From JBEKYD01 sp049509915 (GTDB lineage Bacteria > Acidobacteriota > Terriglobia > Bryobacterales > Bryobacteraceae), in assembly GCA_049509915.1 (NCBI GenBank), contig JBEKZL010000149.1:1-18772 (forward strand): a DNA stretch of 18,772 bases. The letters are read 5' to 3'. Both the position numbers and the translations under genes were made by a program. How positions within the stretch are numbered: position 1 is the stretch's first letter; every line of letters begins with the position of its first letter. Of this stretch, positions 7,895 through 12,736 are shown in pieces. The notes beneath the pieces are model-generated. The model worked only from the letters and a program-made list of their open reading frames with translations, searched no databases and had not been told where the DNA came from.

Positions 7895-8346
7895 GCGCCC
7901 GCGAAAAGAAACGCGTTCTATTTGTGTGCATTGGCAACGCCTGCCGCAGCCAAATGGCGGAAGGGTTCGCCCGGCAGTATGGGTCCGACGTGCTGGTTCC
8001 GGCCAGCGCCGGCCTCGCGCCGGCCGCGCGCGTCGCCCCCGATACCATGCGAGCCATGCGCGAAAAGAATATCGACTTGAGCGAGCATTTCCCCAAAACC
8101 CTGCGCCAGCTCGCCCGGGTAAGATTCGATGCCGTGATCAACATGAGCGGCGTGCCTTTGGGCGACAGCCTGAAGGCGCCGGTGGAAGAATGGCAACTGG
8201 CCGACCCCATCGGCATGGACTACGAAAAGCACTGCCAGGTGCGCGACGAAATCGAACAACGGGTCATGAAGCTGCTCATCGACCTCCGCCGCGAGCAGCC
8301 CCGACCCCGCTTTCGCGGCCAGGGCAGCGGCCGCCTGCCGGTCTGA
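7891..8346 (+). CDS. ArsC/low-molecular-weight tyrosine phosphatase-like protein
   Basis: A 151-residue protein with the P-loop C-x5-R-S: CIGNACRSQMAEG, catalytic Cys13 and Arg19. Further on it has SAGL at about 40-43 and ADPIG, whose Asp is the expected general acid. The RSQMAEG wording is closer to thioredoxin-linked arsenate reductases than to classical phosphatases (RSP). The extra redox Cys pair of those enzymes is not obvious, and Cys18 sits inside the loop. It could reduce arsenate or remove protein phosphate. The GTG start overlaps the pdxT stop as GTGA, with GGAG (7882-7885) five bases before it, so it is translated with pdxST. A Pro/Arg-rich tail (REQPRPRFRGQG) ends the protein. Why it sits in a PLP operon is not known to me. 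Confidence 0.85.
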   Translation: MSAREKKRVLFVCIGNACRSQMAEGFARQYGSDVLVPASAGLAPAARVAPDTMRAMREKNIDLSEHFPKTLRQLARVRFDAVINMSGVPLGDSLKAPVEEWQLADPIGMDYEKHCQVRDEIEQRVMKLLIDLRREQPRPRFRGQGSGRLPV

Positions 8347-8467
8347 TCGCGGGGCCGAGCCAAACCCTGCCCGCCATCGGGTTTATCCCCGGTCTACCGT
8401 GTAAAAGGTACACCCCTCGGTCGAGTAAAAGCTGCTTTCACAACCCGAATAACCTCGTATTTGGAAC

Positions 8468-8496
8468 ACGTTGCATTGGCAGGTCAATTGCAACGT
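8468..8496. promoter_or_regulatory. Inverted repeat, operator-like (ACGTTGCA-N13-TGCAACGT)
   Basis: Eight-base arms at 8468-8475 and 8489-8496 are perfectly complementary across a 13-base spacer. The spacing of about two helical turns suits a dimeric regulator rather than a terminator, and no T-run follows. It lies about 140 bases before the predicted promoter of the acyltransferase gene. Confidence 0.45.
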
Positions 8497-8611
8497 TTGC
8501 TTCTTCACAAATTAGAATAATTGCAAGAAAATGAAGATAACTATGCCCATATAATAACTATATTCTTTACCGAAGTACTGTCTATTTTCAACGCAGACAT
8601 TTCCTGCGCAA

Positions 8612-8640
8612 TTGCATTATGGTGACAATACGCCTTTAAT
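8612..8640 (+). promoter_or_regulatory. Predicted promoter of the acyltransferase-oxidase unit
   Basis: TTGCAT (8612-8617) and TTTAAT (8635-8640) are separated by 17 bases, giving 3/6 and 5/6 matches to the sigma-70 consensus. Transcription would start near 8647. The AT-rich setting makes chance matches easier, so support is moderate. Confidence 0.35.
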
Positions 8641-8736
8641 TAAGGTCGGTTTTGGCACGCGCCGCGGCCATCTTTTGTTCCACTTCCGGCCAAGAAGGCG
8701 ATTTTGAAAACGAGCCCTCTTGGGAGAGATCTAGCC

Positions 8737-9591
8737 GTGAAATCGATTAGCAGTTCCTTTGGTTCAGCGGGGTTCTTCCCTGTGGTACTGTGCCCTACCG
8801 GTACTAACGCTCCACCCGCTTTCAAGCACATACAGGGGAACACCGCTCTGCGGTCCCACCTGCTCGCGGACATGCAGCGCTTTCGCGGCAGTGTTTACCT
8901 GGAAGACGGCGCCATTACGCCCGAAGAACTAACTTCCGATGGCCGCCACCAGCTCGTGATTGACGAATACAGTTGGCATTTATTGACATTAAATAAAGCT
9001 GGCGCCGTATGCGCCTGTCTACGTTTCCTTCCGGAAGCAAACTGCACGGAATTCGACGAGCTATGGCTCCGCCACGCCGCCCTGACGGACTCGGCGGTTT
9101 GGGGCCCGAAATTGCGACGCGCGGTGGAGCACGAAATGACGCAGGCGGAACGGGAGCGGCTGTGCTTCGGTGAAGTTGGAGGCTGGGCAGTCGCGCCGGA
9201 GCGCCGTCTGACCACTGAACCATTGCGAACCATCTTGGCCACCTACGGGCTCTTGGAATTGCTCGGAGGATGCGCTGGAATCGCCACCGCTACACACAGG
9301 CACGGCTCGGCGCCCATGCTCCGCAGGATCGGCCTTTCCGGCTTAGAGGCGGATGGAGCGGAGCTGCCCCCCTATTACGATCCGCAATATCGATGTGAAA
9401 TGGAGATTCTGCGCTTCGATTCCCGCTATTCCAATCCCAAGTATCGCGATTGGATCCGCGAACTGAGTTCTTATCTGTCTCTGGCTCCGGTTCTGGCCAA
9501 CCCCTTGCCGGAGAGCTCCGCGCGCGCGGCGCGGCCTCTTCCCTCGCCCGCCTGGGCCATGCCCGAGGCCATCCCCGTCGGATCTTTCTAG
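8737..9591 (+). CDS. GNAT-like acyltransferase, autoinducer-synthase/FeeM-like candidate
   Basis: A 284-residue protein from GTG at 8737, chosen because GGGAGAG (8722-8728) lies eight bases before it. TTG at 8704 would add 11 residues. The order of elements recalls LuxI-type and N-acyl amino acid synthases: RFRGSVYLEDG (about 48-58), DEYSWHLLTLNKAGAVCACLRFLP (76-99, the strand pair holding the acyl donor), EVGGWAV (146-152), and a helix-rich LATYGLLELLGGCAGIATATHRHG followed by LRRIGLSG. Such enzymes move an acyl chain from acyl-ACP or acyl-CoA to an amine or amino acid. No membrane segments are seen. The flavoprotein gene follows after 12 bases, so the two are almost certainly co-expressed. 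The family call rests on pattern recognition; substrate is unknown, and other GNAT roles remain possible. Confidence 0.62.
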   Translation: MKSISSSFGSAGFFPVVLCPTGTNAPPAFKHIQGNTALRSHLLADMQRFRGSVYLEDGAITPEELTSDGRHQLVIDEYSWHLLTLNKAGAVCACLRFLPEANCTEFDELWLRHAALTDSAVWGPKLRRAVEHEMTQAERERLCFGEVGGWAVAPERRLTTEPLRTILATYGLLELLGGCAGIATATHRHGSAPMLRRIGLSGLEADGAELPPYYDPQYRCEMEILRFDSRYSNPKYRDWIRELSSYLSLAPVLANPLPESSARAARPLPSPAWAMPEAIPVGSF

Positions 9592-9603
9592 GAGACCGGT
9601 CTC
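9592..9603. repeat. 12-bp perfect palindrome between ribosome site and start codon
   Basis: GAGACCGGTCTC reads the same on both strands. It overlaps the AGGAG ribosome site (9590-9594) of the flavoprotein gene and directly abuts its ATG. In RNA it could form only a 4-bp stem with a CCGG loop, so its effect on translation may be small. Confidence 0.5.
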
Positions 9604-11277
9604 ATGACGACAACGACAGAATCTTCTCTCGATTCCGCTCTGAAGGAATGGGCGGCGGCGGTAGGCGTAGCCCATGTCGTCACGGCTCCAGCCGCGCTCC
9701 GCGAAACCGAGACCGGCACCTTTGCAACCGATAGCCAGGTTCCCGCCATCGTCCGCCCGGCCAATACTTCCGAAGTGCAGGAGTGCCTTCGCGTGGCCAA
9801 TCGCTACGGGATTCCAGTCTATCCCATCAGCACCGGCAAGAATTGGGGATACGGTTCGCGTGTCCCGGTGACCGGCGGTTCGGTGGTGCTCGACCTGGGC
9901 CGCATGAACCGAATCCTCGATTTCGACGAAAAACTGGCCTACGTCACGGTGGAACCGGGGGTCACGCAAGGACAATTGTACGACTTCCTGCAGCAGCAGG
10001 GGTCGCGCCTCTGGATGGATGCAACCGGCGCAAGCCCGGAATCCAGCCTCGTCGGAAATGCCGTGGAGCGGGGCTTTGGCCACACTCCCTACGGCGATCA
10101 CTTCGCCAATACCTGCGGCCTGGAAGTAGTACTCCCTACAGGAGAGACCATCGAAACCGGATTTTCGCGCTTTGCCGATGCGAAAGCCGCACCCGTCTAT
10201 CGTTGGGGTGTCGGGCCGGCCCTCGACGGCCTCTTCTCGCAGTCCAATTTCGGAGTAGTGACCCGTCTGACCACCTGGCTGATGCCCGCGCCCGAATACT
10301 TCCAGGCGTACTATTTCCGCTGCGAAAGCGCCGCGGCATTGGGCCCGCTGATCGATGCTCTGCGCCCCCTGCGTCTGGACGGCACCATTCGCAGCGCCTC
10401 GCATATTGCCAACGACTACAAGGTGATCTCCGCCCTCCAACAATACCCTTGGGCTGAGGCGAACCAGCAAACCCCTCTAAAGGGTCCGCTGATGGCAAAG
10501 CTGCGCGACGATTTGAAAATTGGCGTTTGGAACGGCTCCGGCGCTCTTTATGGCACGAAGGCGCAGGTGAAAGAAGCTCGAAGGCTGCTGCGGCGGGCGC
10601 TGGCGGGAAAAGCCAGCCGTTTACAGTTTCTCGACGACCGTACCATGCGCCTCGCCTCAATTTTCGCCAAGCCGTACCAATTCTTCACCGGCTGGAACCT
10701 GGCGCGCACCCTGGCCTTGCTCAAGCCGGTCTACGGACTGATGCGAGGCATTCCCACCGACCATCCCCTGGCGAGCACCTACTGGCGCAAACGCACGGCT
10801 CCTCCGGCACAGATGAACCCGGATCGCGACGGCTGCGGCCTGTATTGGTGCAGCCCGGTGGCGCCGGCCAACGGGGATCACGCCTCGCGGCTCACCGACC
10901 TCGCCAGTGAGCTAATCCTCGATCACGGCTTCGAGCCCGCCATTTCGTTGACCCTGATCACAGACCGTACCCTGGCTTGCATCATTTCGCTGGCCTACGA
11001 CCGGGCCGTGCCTGGCGAAGACGAACGCGCCTCAAGCTGCTATCACGCCTTGCTCCGGAGGCTGGCGGAAAGCGGGTACCACTCCTACAGGCTCAGTATC
11101 GCCGCCATGTACGCCATGCACGGTTCCGAATCCTACACCGCCCTGCTCCAACGCATAAAGCAAACCTTGGATCCTAACGGCGTGCTTGCACCGGGCCGTT
11201 ACATCGGAGTTCAGCAGGGAAGAGGCGAGGATGTATCCTTAGCGGAATGTGAAATTGCAGGAACTGCAAGCAGGTAA
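9604..11277 (+). CDS. FAD-linked oxidase, vanillyl-alcohol oxidase/4-cresol dehydrogenase type
   Basis: A 557-residue flavoprotein. The PCMH-type FAD-binding domain spans about 46-215: VPAIVRPANTSEVQECLRVAN, then YPISTGKNWGYGSRVPVTGGSVVLDLGRMNRI and VTVEPGVTQGQLYDFL. A large substrate-cap domain follows and ends TLDPNGVLAPGRYIG, the usual close of this family. Relatives oxidise para-alkyl phenols, alcohols or amines and pass electrons to oxygen or a cytochrome. I could not place the covalent FAD residue with certainty. There is no signal peptide, so the enzyme is probably cytoplasmic. It starts 12 bases after the acyltransferase with AGGAG (9590-9594) overlapping that stop codon. A reasonable guess is oxidation of an acylated aromatic product made by its neighbour. 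No c-type cytochrome partner gene is near. Confidence 0.88.
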   Translation: MTTTTESSLDSALKEWAAAVGVAHVVTAPAALRETETGTFATDSQVPAIVRPANTSEVQECLRVANRYGIPVYPISTGKNWGYGSRVPVTGGSVVLDLGRMNRILDFDEKLAYVTVEPGVTQGQLYDFLQQQGSRLWMDATGASPESSLVGNAVERGFGHTPYGDHFANTCGLEVVLPTGETIETGFSRFADAKAAPVYRWGVGPALDGLFSQSNFGVVTRLTTWLMPAPEYFQAYYFRCESAAALGPLIDALRPLRLDGTIRSASHIANDYKVISALQQYPWAEANQQTPLKGPLMAKLRDDLKIGVWNGSGALYGTKAQVKEARRLLRRALAGKASRLQFLDDRTMRLASIFAKPYQFFTGWNLARTLALLKPVYGLMRGIPTDHPLASTYWRKRTAPPAQMNPDRDGCGLYWCSPVAPANGDHASRLTDLASELILDHGFEPAISLTLITDRTLACIISLAYDRAVPGEDERASSCYHALLRRLAESGYHSYRLSIAAMYAMHGSESYTALLQRIKQTLDPNGVLAPGRYIGVQQGRGEDVSLAECEIAGTASR

Positions 11278-11307
11278 GTTTCTCTTGCCGGTGATCCCCG
11301 CTCGGGT

Positions 11308-11496
11308 GCTTAACCGACCCGGAGCTTTGACGGTTCAGGCGCGGCAACCGCTCCCTTACGGTCGCGGCTCGGTAAGGTAACTGCAAACGGTCGGGAGCCG
11401 CGACCGTGAGATTCTCCAGACACCCGGCATCCGTAACCGAGCAGCGACCCTAAGGGAGCGGTTGCCGGGTACGGATTTCCCCTAGATCGGTTAAGC
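11308..11496. repeat. Nested palindromic repeat element
   Basis: Three layers of inverted repeat are nested. The outer arms are GCTTAACCGA (11308-11317) and TCGGTTAAGC (11487-11496). The middle arms, 11343-11364 and 11445-11466, are complementary at 21 of 22 bases and begin GGCAACCGCTCCCTTA. The inner arms are CGGTCGCGGCTC (ending 11370) and its complement at 11395-11406. A further pair, ACCCGGC and GCCGGGT, lies at 11422-11428 and 11464-11470. The right half therefore looks like an inverted copy of the 28-base unit at 11343-11370, split by about 37 inserted bases. It lies between convergent genes and could act as a two-way transcription stop. I recall dispersed repeats of this kind in Solibacter-like genomes. 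No transposase is present. Confidence 0.75.
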
Positions 11497-11690
11497 GTCC
11501 TCCCCGTTTCCAGGCCAGCTTGGTAACGCGCCCCCGGGACGAACGGGATACCGGGCCCCGCTTTAGGAAATCCCAAAAAAAATCCTGGCCGCCTGTCTGT
11601 TTGGCATTGGCGAGATCGCTAACCCAAAACCGACTGGCGGGCCAGGAGGCCGTTTACTGAGTGCCGAGAAACTACCCGCTCCAAACCGTT
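11497..11690. other. Rest of the convergent intergenic region
   Basis: Apart from the palindromic element and the terminator-like hairpin, this spacer between the flavoprotein and PEP-CTERM genes shows only a short GC-rich inverted repeat (CCCGG...CCGGG near 11533-11555). No gene is supported. Confidence 0.5.
11575..11646 (-). terminator. Terminator-like hairpin of the PEP-CTERM gene
   Basis: Read on the minus strand, CCTGGCCCGCC (11646-11636) pairs with GGCGGCCAGG (11593-11584) except for one bulged base. It is followed directly by A and eight Ts (11582-11575). The T-run is strong, but the 42-base loop is long for an intrinsic terminator, so the call is tentative. Confidence 0.45.
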
Positions 11691-12476
11691 TTATCTGGTC
11701 ACACGGCGGCGGCGGAAGAAAGCGGCAAAGCCGATCAATCCGGTGCCGATCGCCATCAGGCCGAGCGAATCCGGTTCCGGGGTCGTCGCCGCCGGCGTCA
11801 ACGTGATTGTGCCCGAAAACGTGTCCGACGCATATCCCTGGGTTGTCAACTCGCCAAAAACGGTCTGGTAGGGTACGTTGAACTGGGAGGTGAAATTCCC
11901 AATCCAGGTCACCCCGGGCGTATTGGTTGTACCTTCCAGGACCCAAGTAGCCGTGGCTTGGCCAGGAGCCGGAGGATTGTTCGCAAAATTGAACAGCGAC
12001 CCGGCGAGCGTGCACGTCTGACCCGGCGCGGGGGCCGAAGTGCAGGCGGCGCTGGCGTACATTCCAGAAGCAATATAGTCGATCAACAACTCCGTGCTGA
12101 TACTGTCGTTGTTAAAGGTCATGAACTCCGTCGGCGTAAAGCCCGTACCACCAACGGTCTCAGGTGGGTTCGTCAAGTTGTAAATGTCGGCAGCATCGTT
12201 TCCGTTAATGGCGAGCGGAATGTTCCCGTTCGGCAAGTTCGCGCTTGAGATGTCAACCTTATTAGCGGTAGCGCCGTTGGTATCCTCCCAGAAAATGCAC
12301 TGCTCACCGACAGTAGTACACGTACCGGCTGGTGTGACAATCGGGGCACTGGTCACGGCTTCCGTCACAAATATGGTGCCGCCGAAATCGAAGCTTCCAC
12401 TGGTGATCGTGGTTCCGAATGAACTTTGGACTAAGCCGACAAACAGAACGGCCGCCAATGAAGTTCCTAATCGCAT
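11691..12476 (-). CDS. PEP-CTERM sorting-domain exported protein
   Basis: A 261-residue protein with a signal peptide (MRLGTSLAAVLFVGLVQSSFG, about 21 residues). Its C-terminal sorting tag has Pro-Glu-Pro at 233-235, a hydrophobic stretch LGLMAIGTGLIGFAAFF, and a terminal RRRR cluster. In bacteria with exosortase EpsH/XrtA-type enzymes this tag is cut and the protein is released to the surface or exopolysaccharide matrix. The middle is Thr/Asn/Gly-rich with two Cys pairs (TCTTVGEQC, ACTSAPAPGQTC) and no fold I recognise. The AGGAGGAGC ribosome site (12487-12495) precedes the ATG by about ten bases. No exosortase gene is in the window, so sorting depends on one elsewhere. Confidence 0.9.
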   Translation of the reverse strand: MRLGTSLAAVLFVGLVQSSFGTTITSGSFDFGGTIFVTEAVTSAPIVTPAGTCTTVGEQCIFWEDTNGATANKVDISSANLPNGNIPLAINGNDAADIYNLTNPPETVGGTGFTPTEFMTFNNDSISTELLIDYIASGMYASAACTSAPAPGQTCTLAGSLFNFANNPPAPGQATATWVLEGTTNTPGVTWIGNFTSQFNVPYQTVFGELTTQGYASDTFSGTITLTPAATTPEPDSLGLMAIGTGLIGFAAFFRRRRVTR

Positions 12477-12581
12477 ATTGGGTCTTGCTCCTCCTCAGTC
12501 ATCCTAATTGGACGACTAGTGGCTATTGTGCCATGGCAGTCAACTAGAGTCCAGCGCAAACTGCGGCGTAATGCGGGATTC

Positions 12582-12602
12582 AGTACTACATTTTTTAGTA
12601 CT
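12582..12602. promoter_or_regulatory. Inverted repeat upstream of the PEP-CTERM gene
   Basis: AGTACTA (12582-12588) and TAGTACT (12596-12602) are perfect complements around a 7-base spacer CATTTTT. It lies 106-126 bases upstream of the PEP-CTERM start, and no T-run follows on the minus strand. An operator is more likely than a terminator, but nothing identifies the regulator. Confidence 0.35.
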
Positions 12603-12683
12603 TAAGATGACATAAATACCGTAGGCGTGCCTCCCGGTACAGAACGCGGAAAAGAGCCCGGGATGCCGTGCCACAGTGGTGTC

Positions 12684-12723
12684 GAAAGAGCGGGAAACGG
12701 GCAGCCTATCGTGGCTTTCCCGC
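12684..12723 (-). terminator. Terminator-like hairpin after the outer-membrane receptor gene
   Basis: On the minus strand GCGGGAAA (12723-12716) pairs perfectly with TTTCCCGC (12697-12690). The 18-base loop holds a smaller GCC/GGC stem, and TCTTTC follows. It starts 13 bases after the receptor stop codon. The pyrimidine tract is short of a pure T-run. Confidence 0.5.
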
Positions 12724-12736
12724 GGAAATGGTCCGT

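Larger units (their letters stand above)
8347..8736. other. Long gene-free region, AT-rich in its middle
   Basis: No convincing gene is seen here on either strand. From about 8410 to 8640 the base composition turns clearly AT-rich against the GC-rich surroundings. It holds small inverted repeats: AAACCC/GGGTTT at 8362-8384 (no T-run after it), GTGTA/TACAC at 8399-8413, and an 8-bp pair at 8468-8496. It also has a free TATAAT at 8550-8555 without a -35, and CCTTTAATTAAGG at 8633-8645. The most economical view is a control region for the downstream acyltransferase gene, or remnant transferred DNA. Confidence 0.6.

Noticed and set aside
8362..8384. AAACCC/GGGTTT hairpin as terminator of the pdx operon
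   Set aside because: The stem has only 6 pairs and is followed by ATCCCC rather than a T-run, so I do not call it a terminator.
8640..8873. Small minus-strand frame of 77 codons at the 5' end of the acyltransferase gene
   Set aside because: No ribosome site, no recognisable features, and it overlaps the better-supported plus-strand gene.
9343..10470. Minus-strand frame of 375 codons opposite the acyltransferase and flavoprotein
   Set aside because: It spans two real genes on the other strand and their junction, with no recognisable domain.
11310..11576. Open frame of 88 codons on the minus strand across the palindromic element
   Set aside because: It is created by the repeat itself (SRDRKGAVAAP-like text), has no ribosome site and no protein-like composition. 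I treat it as a spurious frame.
12510..12545. Possible sigma-54 site (TGGCAC) before the PEP-CTERM gene
   Set aside because: The GG and GC elements are not at the required 10-base spacing; the expected GC is replaced by AC.
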